A stretch of 64,000 nt of DNA from Microglena sp. YARC (taxonomy: Eukaryota > Chlorophyta > Chlorophyceae > Chlamydomonadales > Chlamydomonadaceae): assembly GCA_022414725.1 (NCBI GenBank), contig CM039464.1, forward strand, positions 2,626,528 through 2,690,527, in the 5' to 3' direction. Under the pieces are notes generated by a model, which worked only from the letters and a program-made list of their open reading frames with translations, made no database searches and had not been told where the DNA came from. Made by a program: the position numbers and the translations under genes. How positions within the stretch are numbered: the stretch's first letter is position 1; every line of letters begins with the position of its first letter. Below are positions 11,956 to 23,979 of this stretch, piece by piece.

Positions 11956-14900
11956 GTGGGCGGCCGGGTCATGACAGTTGGCCCTGACCGAGTAGTTGAA
12001 GCAGATGCCGTTCAAGAGGTGTTCCCTTCAGAACTTACCTTGGCGGCCCAGTTAGAACTTTTTGAGATGTTGGGCTTAACCCCTACCATTGATGTAACGT
12101 GCACTAATTGGATATCTTCTCCCTGTTCCTACAACTATTCCACGGAGCATGGCATGCATGTTTCGTTGGCTGGATCTTGTGTTTATGCTCATCCTCTCCC
12201 TGCCGATGCAGTCTCCGTACTTGAACATTATTGGGAAAGCAAAAATGACTCTCCATATGAAACGTCCGGTATTTTCGTTCTCCCTAGTCAGGCTAGTTCG
12301 GACAAACACGTCTCTCGGTTACTGAAGGGCATGGAACTCCTTAAGGAGTACCAGTCGGGCGATAACCACATTAAGCCCCCTCCGGATGGTTCCACCCCTC
12401 GGCGCATGTCTACTCAGGTGTGGTATGATCCGCCTGATTCCGAAAAAGCTTGTCTTATGATGAAAGAATGGCACGCGATCAACGAAACCACGAAGGCAGT
12501 TTATTTTGGTCCGGACGAAAAACCCAAGGTCCCTAGTCCGGTTGAATCGCGGACTAAGAAACACTGGTGGAAACGGGTCGACGATCCCAAAGGCAGAGCA
12601 CTGCAGGATATCGCCCGTCGCCCCACCAAGTATAACCGACGGAATCAACGTCCCGGCGATACCAACGCTTCCCCGGTCAAACTTAAACGATTGGACAGAC
12701 TTTATGAAGTCAATACCAAGACTGCCACTGACATGATATTTAATGCACGCTCTGGTTCACATCAGATGGTCACGTTGGCCGATTCCGGCGCTACAGGTTG
12801 TTTGATGGCTCAAGACATGGCTGAGCGGTTAGGCCTGCACATTCGCCCATGGGAGCATGGTACCGAAGGCTTCACGTGTGCGAACGAAGGTATCATTGGT
12901 ATCAATGGTACAGCCACTTTGCCGTTCAGCATTCAGCGATTCAAAGGTTCTGCCCATGTCCATGTCGTCGATAAACTCCCTGGTGGTCTCGACCTCATCC
13001 TCGGTTCCGATTGGATGCGTGACGAAAAAGCCATTCTCGATCATGACGACATGCGCCTTCTTCTCAAAAAGCTTGGTTGTAGCTTAATTCCAGTAAACAG
13101 AACGAGAGATAGTTCGGTTCATTCGTTTTTCACTATGGCACTTTCGGGTGATTCATCAGTTGACCCTGTCATTTCTGGTCGTAAGGCAGCCAAACTTTTG
13201 AAGGCTGGGGCAAATCACATTATGGTCAACGTTCGTGATTCTCGTCCGGTGGACTACCCCGCCTCTAATGTATCGGCCACCGAGACCGCGGACCTCCTGG
13301 CTAAAGCGGTCCCCAGTTCGGATCATCTTCCAAACCCACCTGAAGTTGAAGTCGACTTCGAAACGTGGGTCAAGGAAAATTGTCCGGAACATGGAGATCC
13401 TGCCCTAATGCCCGCCCATGTGGTCCGATACTTGTTGCGTAAATTCAAGAAAGTGTTCAACGCTCTTCCCATGCAAACTCCGAAGCATCGGGATATTCCT
13501 CATGTTATCAAGACTGAGGAAAACGCGTATGCACCTTATCGTCGCAATCGACGCATGAGCCCTGCAGAGACAGCTCTTTGCGAAGAATACGTGGCTGGCT
13601 TGTTAAAGCACGGATTCATTGCACCAAGCTCTTCCCCCTATGGGGCTCCGATTATGATCATTGCCAAACCGGGCGGTGTCGGTTATCGCGTCGTTTGCGA
13701 TTGGCGAGCGCTAAATAACATTACTATCAAGAACAGATACCCCCTTCCTCGTATTGACGAAACCATCGATAGACTGAGCGGGGCTACTATTTTTAGCTCC
13801 CTTGACCTCACTTCGGGTTATTACCAGATTCGAATTTCGGACGAAGACGCGCCTAAGACGGCCTTTACCACTCCGATGGGTCAGTACGAATTCAAAGTGC
13901 TGGGCATGGGTTTGGCGAACGCTCCAGCCACTTTCCATGCAGTAATGAACAAGATTTTTGCTCCTTACTTGCACAAGTTCGTGGTGGTATATCTCGATGA
14001 TATCCTGGTTTACGGTCGTAATCCCGAAGAGCACGCAGCTAACCTCGAAAAGGTCCTGCAGGTCTTACAAGACGAGGAATTCTATGCGAAGTTGTCTAAG
14101 TGCACTTTCAACCAATCCGAGATTAAGTTCTTAGGCCACATTATTGGTCGTGACGGCGTCAAGGTTAATCCGAAAAAAGTAGCTACCGTCCGAGATTGGC
14201 CAACCCCTCGACATGCGAAACACGTTCAACAGTTCTTGGGTTTGACCGATTACTTTCGAAAGTTCATCCAGGGATATTCGTCCATGGCAGCTCCTCTTTC
14301 GGACCTTACAAAACTTAAAGGCGATTTTGGAGCAAAATGGACAGCGGCTCATTCATCCGCTTTTGAAGGGTTGAAAACGGCTTTGACTTCTGCCCCGGTT
14401 CTCATGCTCCCCGATTTTGACAAGCCCTTCGAGGTTATTTCCGACGCTTCTCTGCTGGGCACAGGCGCTGTTTTACTACAGGATAAACACCCTATAGCTT
14501 ACTCTAGCAAGAAATACATCCCTGCTGAAAAGAACTAAACTGTGTCAGAACAGGAAATGCTTGGTATCGTCCATGCGTTGACCGAATGGCGTTGCTATTT
14601 GGAGGGGTCCCGGATGACATTGGTCACGGACCATAACCCTCTTACTTACTTCGATACCAAGAGTGTCCTCTCTCGTCGCATGGGGCGTTGGCAAGAGACT
14701 CTCGCGCCTTTTCATTATACATGGGAGTATAGGGCCGGACGTAATAACGTGGCTGATCCAATCAGCCGTAATCCTAACTTGTCTACACCAGGCGACCACG
14801 ATCTTTCGCTCCACCTCATGGTATACTCGCTGTCGGTCACAGAGTGCAAGCCTCGCGTTCGTTCGAAAAAGCCAATTACGGGTTCACCTCTGCCAACCAA

Positions 14901-15975
14901 ATCCATCATGGATAGAATCTTGGAGGGTTACGCGTCTGACCCACTTTTTGCTGCGGGTCACAAACGTCTGCGGGACAAGTTCTCACGCGACGGGTTTTGG
15001 TTCAAGAAATCCAAGCACGGACGTGATTACTTGTGTGTCCCGGACAACCGAGTTCTCAAGCAGGATATCATCCGGGAACAGCATGATCCGATTTACATGG
15101 GTCATTGCGGTCGCACGAAAACCCTTGAACTGGTCACCCGTACATTCACTTGGGATGGTGTCACTGACGACGTCAAGGACTTCATCAAACGTTGTCATTC
15201 GTGTCAGACCAACAAGCCAGGAAACTTGAAGCCTGGCGGCACGTTGGTCCCAGTCGAAATCCCTTTACAGTTTTGGGATTGTGTTAGCACAGATTTGATA
15301 ACAGCTCTGCCTCCTACGACTTCGGGTCATGATGCTATTGCCGTTTTCGTGGATAAGCTATCCAAAATGGTGCATGTCGCGCCATGTTCGACTACAGTTT
15401 TGGCTGTTGGCTTTGCTGCTATTTATCTGGACACAGTGGTCCGCCACCACGGTATCCCTAAAAAGCTACTCAGTGATCGAGACGCGCGGTTCACAGGCCA
15501 TTTTGGCTCCGAGCTTCAGCGTCTCATGGGAACCCGCCAGGCCTTGTCGACCGCTTTCCACCCTCAAACCGACGGTCAGACGGAGCGTATGAATCGCGTT
15601 ATCGAAGATATGATTCGCCATCACGTCGGTCCTTACCACGATGATTGGAACCAATCATTGGCTCCTGTCGAGTTTGCTATTAACAACTCGTGGCAGGAAT
15701 CTATTTAAAACACCCCGTTTCGCGCCTACTTGGGTTATGACCCTCGTACACCCATGGCCGCTGAGGTCGACTCCAAATGCCCAGCTGCTAAGTCATGGTG
15801 GGCTTCCCACATTGACCGCCAAACCATTGCAGAGACTGCCTCAAGGCAGCCCAAAGTAGGCAAAAAGCGAATTACGAAGTGACATTCTCGATTGGAGAAC
15901 AGGTCCTCCTTTCAACCAGGAATATGAAATTCAAAGCGACAGGCAAACCTAAATTTGTCCCTCGCTGGGTCGGAC
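11956..15975 (+). pseudogene. Gypsy C pol (protease, RT, RNase H, integrase), two UAA stops
   Basis: Same frame as gag. The protease has TLADSGATG (about 12775); RT has FSSLDLTSGYYQIRI and the catalytic YLDD (13989-14000). RNase H begins VISDASLLGTGAVL and continues past a UAA at 14536 (AEKN*TVSEQE, where related elements have Tyr). Integrase has the HHCC zinc site (GHCGRT..., CHSCQ, about 15100-15215) and DDE residues near STDL (15290), SDRDARF (15475) and GQTERMN (15575). A UAA at 15706 stands in a likely Gln codon, and a frameshift lies near 15850. The reading ends at PKFVPRWVG where copia B is inserted (15976). Confidence 0.87.
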
Positions 15976-16278
15976 TGTCAGCATGAATTGCGGTGCTCTC
16001 ACGCGTTTTATGACTTGGTGACAACTTATGTACTTCCTTAGAACTATCGGTCCTGACAGTACTATGTCAGCTTACTGTTGACTGCGTCATCGGTTCTTCT
16101 GACACGCGCTGTCTAACCTGTACCCTGATCAGGTTCCAGGCTACCGCCCCCCCTTTCCTCCGCTGGTGTCCCTTAATGGTTCCACTATCTTTTGTAATAT
16201 TTATTCTCGTCTCCGCATTTATAGATTGGCGTGCTGCACACACTAAGTCCACTCTCCGGAGTGTTATCCAAGCTGATA
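15976..16278 (+). repeat. 5' LTR of copia B
   Basis: It begins TGTCAGCATGAATTG and ends AAGCTGATA, a six-base inverted terminus with one mismatch. The identical layout is seen at 22516-22818. Confidence 0.93.
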
Positions 16279-16315
16279 GGTTATACGGTCCCTCATTTAC
16301 TACCACTGCTTTGCG

Positions 16316-18493
16316 ATGCAACTTCCGCGAGGGCCTCCCGCTAATTTTGAGAAACTCCACGACAAGAATGGAGAATCTTGGACGCGCGGGATGCGCAGTG
16401 TCATTATCAGCAATGGCTGCGACCGTGTCCTTCCTAAGGAGGACCCGGGTCCTCTTGATGATTGGCTAGACGTCTGTGCACCAGCTGCCTCTGCTAGCGG
16501 TCATGAGAGTCCTTCCGCCATCGTGGAAGTAACCCCCCCCAATCAATCCTCCACCTTTACGGCTCCTTCTGCTACTGTCCGACGTCTCTCTCCTGAGATT
16601 GAGGACGTTCTGATGCGACTCTGCTGTGCTTCCACTCAGATTATCCAGTACGCAAGGGCGCCTCCTCCTCCTGATGCCCGTTTTGACTACGACTATCAAG
16701 AACTTGCTCGTCATCGCCGTGCAGATGGCTATGCTGATGACTCTGATGATGGTGATGAAGATCTGCAGAGTGCTATGAGTGGTGTCTTCGGTGGAGTCAC
16801 TCCTTCCACTGCTACTCGAGTGTTCAATTCTACCGTCTCTCCTGTGTATGAGCCTCTGTCGGCACCTGCTCTTGCGCCTTCCCCGGAGTTTAAGCCTGAT
16901 CCAGTCTCTGCGCCTCTGCTTGCGCCCCTTCCACCTGTCCACCCGGAGGTGGCCAGGCCGTCTTTGATGCAGAAGTCTGCGTCTTTCACCTTGCCTCCGG
17001 ACCGAGGTCTGTCTGGCTACAATACTCGTGCTCGAGAGGCTTCTGCTGCTGCTGCTGGCCGCGCATCCTTTGCTGGCCCTTCGCAGGAGCCCCCTCCACC
17101 CCCGCCTCCGCCTGTGGAGCAGCCCCCTGCTCCTGGCCTCCGCCATATGTGCCTCCTTCGCTGTCATGCGACTCCTGGGAGCATCTGCTCGATGGCGGAC
17201 ATCCTCTGCGTCTATCCCTGCAGGACTGCCGTCTTATCCGCCAAGCTCAACATGCTGGGGAATCCTTGGACCGCACTCTGTACGGTAGGCTGGATATGAC
17301 TGCCACTCAGGCTATGGTTGATAGCAAGGGTCGCCCTAGGCCTAGGCGTGTGATGGCTTATTCTGAGCTAGGTCTAGAGTGTCGGGCTTTTCTGGGACCT
17401 GTTATGCCAGGGATTAACTACCCTCCTGCTAATGGTGTGACCTCTGGAGGGGTTGGGCGTAGGAACAGTGACCTGCGAGGTTACCAGTTTGTTAAGGTGC
17501 CACTCCCTTTCTGTCCTGTTCGTCCTGATTTCGAGCTCATTGTGCGTGTTGCGCGTTCCCTAGATCTCATCAGGAACTTAGATGACCAGCGCGCTTATGA
17601 CGCTGGTCTTGCTGCTGAGTATTTTCTGGCGATTCGTGAGTCTTTAGCTCCTCGGTGTGCTCCTCCTGCTGCTGGAACTTCGGCCTCTCATGGTGAGTCT
17701 GGTGTCGATCCTCACTGTTGGGTTTCAGTGCGCTTACCCTACCCCGCCAAGAGTTCATGATCTTATCCATGATGCTTGCCAACATGACGGATGCCCTAGT
17801 CAAGGTGTATAGGGACTTTGCTTCACCTCGGGATATCTTTTTGCATATCCGGAGGCAGCAGTCCGATGCCCTTGCCTCGCGTGTCCCTCTCTTGCTGAAG
17901 GAGTATCATGCTTCGGTCATGGGCACTCATGAGCACGTTGACGCTTTCTTTCGTCGGGTTCGCGGTATGTGCACTGACCTGCGCAGTGCTGGGTTTCCGC
18001 AGACTCAGCGTCACGCCATGGGCATTATAGTTCAAGGTGCGAGTCTGCCCCGGTTCAAAACGCTGCGGATTAAGTATGGTATCCTGATATACAACCAGCA
18101 ACCTGTTGAGTACTGGTCCTGTCTAGAGGAAGATAGGCAGCTAGATATTCTTAACATAGCGCTCCCTCAGTCGGATTCCACGCATCCTGGTTGGTCCCGG
18201 ACCGCTCCTCAGTTTCCTGCTAATGCTGCATTTCAGCGGCGGCAGAAGACTGGTGGTGGTTCTGGGTCGAACAAGAGGCGCCTGGAATGCACCTGGGACC
18301 ATGCCCCCACAAGGATGGTCACTCGGAGGACCGTTGCTGGACGAAGTTCCCTGCCCTGCGAAGGGTCCCTGGTCGTGCAGAACCAACGCTTCCTTCACCG
18401 TTGCCTGCTAACCTGGCCCTTCCAGGTCACCTTACTCCAAAGCAATTGTCTTCCTTGCAGGCTCAAATTGATGGGTTTGCTATGCAGAAGTAG
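16316..18493 (+). pseudogene. Copia B gag, frameshifted
   Basis: It starts MQLPRGPPANFEKLHDKNG at 16316. A Pro/Ser-rich N-terminal part lies in one frame to about 17160. The core (RRVMAYSELGLECRAFLGP, NLDDQRAYDAGLAAEYF) is in a second frame to about 17720, and the C-terminal core is in a third (QQPVEYWSCLEEDRQLDIL). The zinc knuckle (C-X4-C-X5-H-X4-C: CTWGPC...H...C, about 18292-18345) is back in the first type of frame and ends FAMQK-UAG at 18491. The following pol is in the same frame as this end, so a UAG separates gag and pol. Confidence 0.78.
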
Positions 18494-18499
18494 CAGGTA

Positions 18500-21400
18500 A
18501 GCCCTGTCCTATTCTCCTGCACCTCTAGGTTCTCAAATGTGTGTAGTCCGAGCCTGTCTGAGGGTGTCTGGCATGTGGATTCTGGAGCTGGAATGTCCAT
18601 CACAGGTGATAGATCTTTGTTCACTGTGTTTGATGTTCCACTGAATCTGCCATCAGTTCGATTTGGTGATGGTGTGGTTCAACGGGCAGTAGGTAAGGGA
18701 TCCATTGAGTTATGTAGTGATTGGTTACCAACACCAATCATTCTAACTAATGTTCTCTACATACCTCACTGTCCGGTGAACCTCCTGTCAGTAAATGCTG
18801 TGGCTCATTCTCTCCATTGCAAGATTTCTTTTGATAGTATTAGTTGCACTGCCACTCAGGGCTCTTCTATTCTCTGGTCCTTCCCTGCCTCCAGTGATGG
18901 TGTTTACAAGTTTGCATGTAGGCCTTGTTACACCACCAGTGGCTGTTCGTTTGGTGCTGACAATTACCCAGCTTTTGCACTTGATGTTGATGAGGACGGT
19001 GGAGTTGTTATCCCTACCACTCCTGAATGGCTGTGGCATAGGCGGCTGGGTCACCCCGGCTATGATGCCATGCACAGACTTGTCAAGAAGGGTATGGTTA
19101 AGAACTTACCCCTCTCACTCAACCAGGTCCAAAAAACTGGCTAAGATCCCTTGTGATGCTTGTCAAAAGGCTAAGGGCAAACGTCTCCCTTTTCCTAAAG
19201 CAAGCACTACTCCGATCAATGCACCTCTCCAACGCCTTCACTTGGACATCATGGGGCCAGTTCATATTAGAGGTCTGCGTGGGGAGTTTTATATTCTGTG
19301 CCTCACAGACCAACACTCTGGCTATGCTGAAGTGTTGTGCTTGAGGACCAGGGATGAAGCTCCCTTAGCAGTTCAGATTATCATCCTCAGATGGATGAAT
19401 CAGCTGCACGGGTTTGCCTTTAAGTGCCTGAGGTCTGACAGGGCTAAGGAGTTTATAGTAAAGTGGTTTGAGGATTGGCTGATATCGGTTGGGGCAGTGC
19501 ATGAGTTATCTTTGGCATACACTGCACAGCAGAATGCAACTGTGGAGAGGTACAATGGGGTCTTACAGTCTATAGCTAGGAGCATCCCACCTGGAGTCTA
19601 AGCTAACTAAGTCTTTCTGGCCCTATGCCTTCCTAGCTGCGTGTTACCTTCGTAATCGCTTGCCCAATCAGGGAGATAAGACTCCTCATGAGCTTTTCTT
19701 TGGGGTTCAGCCTGATTTGTCGATGTTGCGCGTGTTCGGATGCCCTTGCTACGTTACGTTAGTCAATGGGAAGAAGCGCAACAAGCTGGACGAAAGGGCG
19801 TTATCTGGTAGACTGGTTGGGTATTCCCTGGTGAGTAAGGGTTATTTTGTTTGGGTTCCTAAGTTGCGCCAGGTAGTAGAGAGTCGTGATGTACTCTTCT
19901 ATGAGCAGTTTGATCATAACTGTATTCCTGGGCTATCTCCCTATGACGGGTCGCCGTATGTCTCTCGCATCCCTGCCGCTATCAACGGACATATGCCTGT
20001 GCCTACGGTTAATTCCCTTGACCCTTTGCTAACCCCAATTGTCGACCGCTGCCCTGATCATGGGATGACCTTGCGTCCCAGGTCAGGGGCTGATGGTGCT
20101 GTATTGTGTGTGAAGGCACTGGGCGGGCGAGATTCTGCAGTTCTTTCAGATAAAATCTTAGCCGAATCGCAGGGGGTCGCCAGGCCCTCCTCTGCGCCAC
20201 ATTTCGTCGGTGAAGATTTAGGATTACGACAGCCTTCGATCATAGTGGTACCTGGATCAGGTCCATTGACTAATAGTCGCCAACCTCCGACCACCTCGGA
20301 TGGCTCGCGGGTGTCGTTCATTCAGACGCCTCCTGTCGTCCCTGGTGGATTACTCGGGTCAAGCCCATGTGATGATGTAGCCGTTGCCGATAGTGCAAGT
20401 GATGATCTGGAACACTGGTCGGGTTCCGATACTGCGTATGGCTGGGGTGTTCCGGTCGACCCAGGCTTCGTTGATATAGAGGCAAATAAGGCCGGCCCTG
20501 TTCAACCAGGCAGTAGTTCTGCACTGGGGGCTATACTACCGGTTACTGCTGATACTGCTGATATCCCCGCTGCTCATGTACAAGTACACTGCTTGTACGT
20601 GGGAGCATACATTTCCACTTCCACTGAACTGACCTTCAAAGCTGCCATGCTTCCCACCAACCCTGACAGGGATCAATGGCTCCTTGCTATGAAGGATGAG
20701 ATGGCGTCCCTACATGCCCATGGCACTTGGGCGCTCACTCCACTGCCTCCTAAACAGAGGGTCCTGTCTGGCAGGTGGTTATTTGTGAAGAAGGTTGGGG
20801 TTGATGGTTCTATTCGCTTCAAGGCACGTTTTGTGGTTCGTGGTTTTCTGCAGCGTCCTGGGTTGGATTTTCATGATGTATATGCCCCCGTTTCTTCTAA
20901 AGCAGGTCTGAGGGTGCTCCTGGCTGCCATCACTCATAGGAAGATGTTTGTTCGGCAGCTGGACATCAAGACTGCATTTCTGAATGCTCCCCTTGAACCT
21001 GGTCTGGACCTGTACTGCCACCAGCCTGAGGGCTTTAAGGTACTTGGTCCTAACGGTGTTCCCCTTGTGTGCAAGCTGATCAAGTCCCTTTATGGTTTTG
21101 AAACAGGCGCCCAGGGCTTGGAATAAGGATGTCAAGCGGGTTTTGGTTGCACATGGTTTTATTATGTGCAAGGCGGAACCTGCTCTGTATTTTAGGAGGG
21201 ATTCTAATGGTGGGTGGAGCTATGTCCTAACCTATGTTGATGATTTTATCTGTGCTTTTAGTGAGCTGGATAGGTATGTTTTGCTGATCAAGGCTATGGA
21301 GAAAGCTGGCTGGGAGGTCAAAGAGATGGGTGTGCCGGTTCAGTTCCTCTCCTTGGACATGGCTTGTACACTTGACTCTGACGGCAGGTGTGTTCAGATC

Positions 21401-22203
21401 AACCTCTCCCAGCACTCCTACATTGTTTGATCTGGTGGAGCAGTTTGGTCTGACTGCTGCTGCCAAGCCCAGGTTTGGTGCCCCCATGGACAAGTCCACC
21501 GTCACTGACCCACCTGGAGAACCCCTGTCCTCTAATAGCCAGTACCTCTCTCTTGTTGGTGCTTTGCTATACCTGGCTACTTGCACCAGGCCTGATATTG
21601 CCTTTGCTGTGAGCTACCTGTCCAGGTTTTCTGCTCACCCTACCGTCCAGTAGGGGGGCAGCCAAGCGTTTGCTTTTGTATTTGAGGTCACATTCCCACC
21701 TGGGACTCACTTACACACACAGCCCTGATTTCTCTTTTACTGTCTTTAGTGACTCATCCTTTGCTGATGATGGGTCTGACAGGAGATCTCAGACTGGCTT
21801 TGCTGTCCTGGCTGGAGGGTGCATAGTGAACTGGATGAGCAAGAGGCAGCCTACAGTTGCCATTAGCTCTTGTGAGGCTGAGTATCAGGCCCTGTCTCAG
21901 GCTGCCAGGGAGGTGCAATGGTTGAAGAAGTTGAGGGTGGATCTGGGTCTGCCTTGTGATTTAGTTACCATTCAGGGTGACAACATAGGGTCTCTGAGAT
22001 GGGCCAATGACTGGCAGCTCCTCCCTCGCAGCAAGCACATTGATGTTATTCATCACTACATCAAGGAGCTGGTGGAGGACGGTTCACTAGATGTTGCCTA
22101 TGTTAACACCAAGGACAACTGTGCTGACCCCTTCACCAAGCCCCTTGATCCTGCTGTGTTCTGGAGGTTTATGCGGATGCTTGGGATGACCGCTTCTTCT
22201 TAG
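18500..22203 (+). pseudogene. Copia B pol (protease, integrase, RT, RNase H), frameshifted
   Basis: The protease has WHVDSGAGMSITGD (about 18568). The pre-integrase zinc motif is LWHRRLGHPG...CDACQKAKGK (19030-19180). Integrase DDE is in LHLDIMGP, CLRSDRAKEF and NATVERYNG (19240-19560). RT spans about 20680-21430 with QLDIKTAFLN and catalytic YVDD (21233-21244), followed by RNase H (FTVFSDSSFADD, ISSCEAEYQAL, RSKHIDVIHHYIKE) to the stop at 22203. Frame changes near 19130 (A-run), 19600, 21105 (T-run), 21427 (T-run) and 21650 break the frame; several are single-base differences in homopolymers relative to element A. Order PR-INT-RT-RH is diagnostic of Ty1/copia. Confidence 0.88.
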
Positions 22204-22515
22204 GGTATTTTTTTTTTTGTTACATCGGTTTCTTTGGTTATCATTGTATGGCATTAGGTTCCTATTCCCGGATCGGGTTTTCTATACCGTTGTTACCCAT
22301 CTTTGATATTCGGTTTTCATCCTTTTCTAACTTGGCAAATTTTGGTTTTTGCCGTGTTTCATTCCTTCCTATAAACCTTTGGGTTTCCACTTGAAGTTCT
22401 CTCGAATTTTCGGAGTTCTTTGATTTTTTTTTTTCAATCTGTTACATATAGTTCTATGTCACCAGTGCCATAGGTGGAGAAGTAGTATTGTATGTCACCT
22501 GTGTCATAGGTGGAG

Positions 22516-22818
22516 TGTCAGCATGAATTGCGGTGCTCTCACGCGTTTTATGACTTGGTGACTACTTATGTACTTCCTTAGAACTATCGGTCCTGACAGT
22601 ACTATGTCAGCTTACTGTTGACTGCGTCATCGGTTCTTCTGACACGCGCTGTCTAACCTGTACCCTGATCAGGTTCCAGGCTACCGCCCCCCCTTTCCTC
22701 CGCTGGTGTCCCTTTATGGTTCCACTATCTTTTGTAATATTTATTCTCGTCTCCGCATTTATAGATTGGCGTGCTGCACACACTAAGTCCACTCTCCGGA
22801 GTGTTATCCAAGCTGATA
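22516..22818 (+). repeat. 3' LTR of copia B
   Basis: 303 bp with 2 mismatches to the 5' LTR. It is preceded by CATAGGTGGAG, the only candidate polypurine tract. Between the pol stop (22203) and this LTR lies about 310 bp of T-rich non-coding sequence shared with copia A. Confidence 0.93.
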
Positions 22819-23260
22819 CGGACCATATACAATCTCTGGGGTAATTGGTCCGCAAGACGAGGTCACTCGGGAGGTCCGACAAGTTACCGCGTGTCGCCTG
22901 GACCTACCAAAAATGATGAAGCTTCATCCGGTGTTCCATGTCGGCCTTCTCAAACCTTGGCACTCTGACGGTCAACCGCATCTCGGTCAGCCCGTTGAGT
23001 TCGACACCGATGGTTCGCCCACTTGGACTGCAGCATGTATCATGCGCCAGAAGTCCCGCGTGATTAAAAACTCGTCCAAGCGCCGTGAGGAATACCTCAT
23101 CCGTTGGACGGGTTATGGCATTGAGCAAGACATGTGGGAATCCGCCAAAGAAATCGATAAAAAGTCGCCTCAAATCGTTACAGCTTGGCTGCAACGGTCT
23201 CAGAAGGACCGCGATTATCGAACCGGCTCACGATCGAAACGAAAGAATCCTTCTGATTGA
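22819..23260 (+). pseudogene. Gypsy C pol C-terminus with chromodomain
   Basis: Continuation of gypsy C pol after copia B: GPYTISGVIGPQDEV, then LPKMMKLHPVFHVGLLKPW, and a chromodomain with EEYLIRWTGYGIEQDMWE (about 23089-23150). It ends in a basic tail and a stop at 23260. Chromodomains at the integrase end direct chromoviruses to marked chromatin. The frame is open here and severed from the rest of pol by the 6.8-kb copia B insertion. Confidence 0.85.
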
Positions 23261-23422
23261 GGATCCGGAGTTGGCACGAAAGGGATGTTAAATGGTCTCC
23301 TCCGGGACCAACTTATTTTCTGCAAGTATATTTCGGGCCCACGCACGACTCTTCTAGGTGTTCCACCTTTTTCCTCCCCTACGATAGATGCGGGGTCCGC
23401 ATCTCTTCACGGAGGGGGGGAG

Positions 23423-23795
23423 TGTAACGGTACAGACTCCTTCACAGGCTCTGACCGTTATTAGACCCTTAGGTACAGTCATACCTTTGGTCTAAGTAAC
23501 AACGTACGCACGAAGAGACAGTACTTTCTCATGTACTGCCTCTCTCACAAGCACGCCTGTCGGCTGCCTTACAATACCGGATTGCTCTCTTCACGGCTAT
23601 CATCATTATACCTATTGACGAGCCTTCGAGAAAATCCTACATCCCTTACCATACTTAACAACTAACCATACTAAGTGACGTAGTATCCTATAGCTACTAG
23701 CTAGACCTCCGAACCTTATGCTAAGCTCCTGTCAATCTAGCTAATATCTCTTCTCGTGTGCACTACCCTTCCGCCGTTGATTCTGAGCTGTCACA
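23423..23795 (+). repeat. 3' LTR of gypsy C
   Basis: 373 bp, preceded by a G-rich purine tract; it lacks the 11-bp segment present in the 5' LTR. Confidence 0.92.
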
Positions 23796-23974
23796 AGAAG
23801 AGCCACTCGGAGGACCGCTGCTGGACGAAGTACCCGCATCTGCGAAGGGGCAAGGATGGTGCACCGGGTACTGCACCCGTGCCCATCGCCTTGGCCCTTC
23901 CAGGTACGCTTACTCCAAGGCAGCTGTCCTCCTTGCAGGCCCAGATGGATGAGTTCGCTATGCCCAAGAAATAG
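23796..23974 (+). pseudogene. Copia A gag, end after gypsy insertion
   Basis: The frame resumes after the AGAAG duplication as KSHSEDRCW, the second half of the zinc knuckle begun at 7510-7547, and ends MPKK-stop at 23974. It shows that gypsy C landed within the zinc-knuckle codons. Confidence 0.8.
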
Positions 23975-23979
23975 GAGGT

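Larger units (their letters stand above)
15976..22818 (+). mobile_element. Copia LTR retrotransposon B, innermost of the nest
   Basis: LTRs 15976-16278 and 22516-22818 (303 bp each) differ at only 2 positions and are flanked by CGGAC at 15971-15975 and 22819-22823. Total 6843 bp. It is a sister subfamily of copia A: the first part of the LTR and the gag and pol proteins are similar. The near-identical LTRs make it the youngest of the three, in line with its innermost position. Despite this its coding carries about seven frame changes. Confidence 0.94.
7548..23795 (+). mobile_element. Gypsy (Ty3-type) chromovirus-like retrotransposon C, middle of the nest
   Basis: LTRs 7548-7931 and 23423-23795 start TGTAACGG and end GTCACA. 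They are flanked by AGAAG at 7543-7547 and 23796-23800, which places the insertion in the gag zinc-knuckle codons of copia A. Domain order protease, RT, RNase H, integrase, chromodomain identifies a Ty3/gypsy chromovirus type. Without copia B it is about 9.4 kb. A C/TGGTTACGGAGC motif one base after the 5' LTR may be the primer-binding site, and a purine tract (about 23411-23422) precedes the 3' LTR. Coding has five in-frame stops and at least two frameshifts. Confidence 0.93.

Noticed and set aside
10372..15708. UAR as glutamine in the nuclear code (ulvophyte-type)
   Set aside because: Kept only as a testable option: the LRR gene uses CAR without UAR, copia A has a UAG where B has Trp UGG, and other retroelement breaks are frameshifts, all pointing to ordinary decay.
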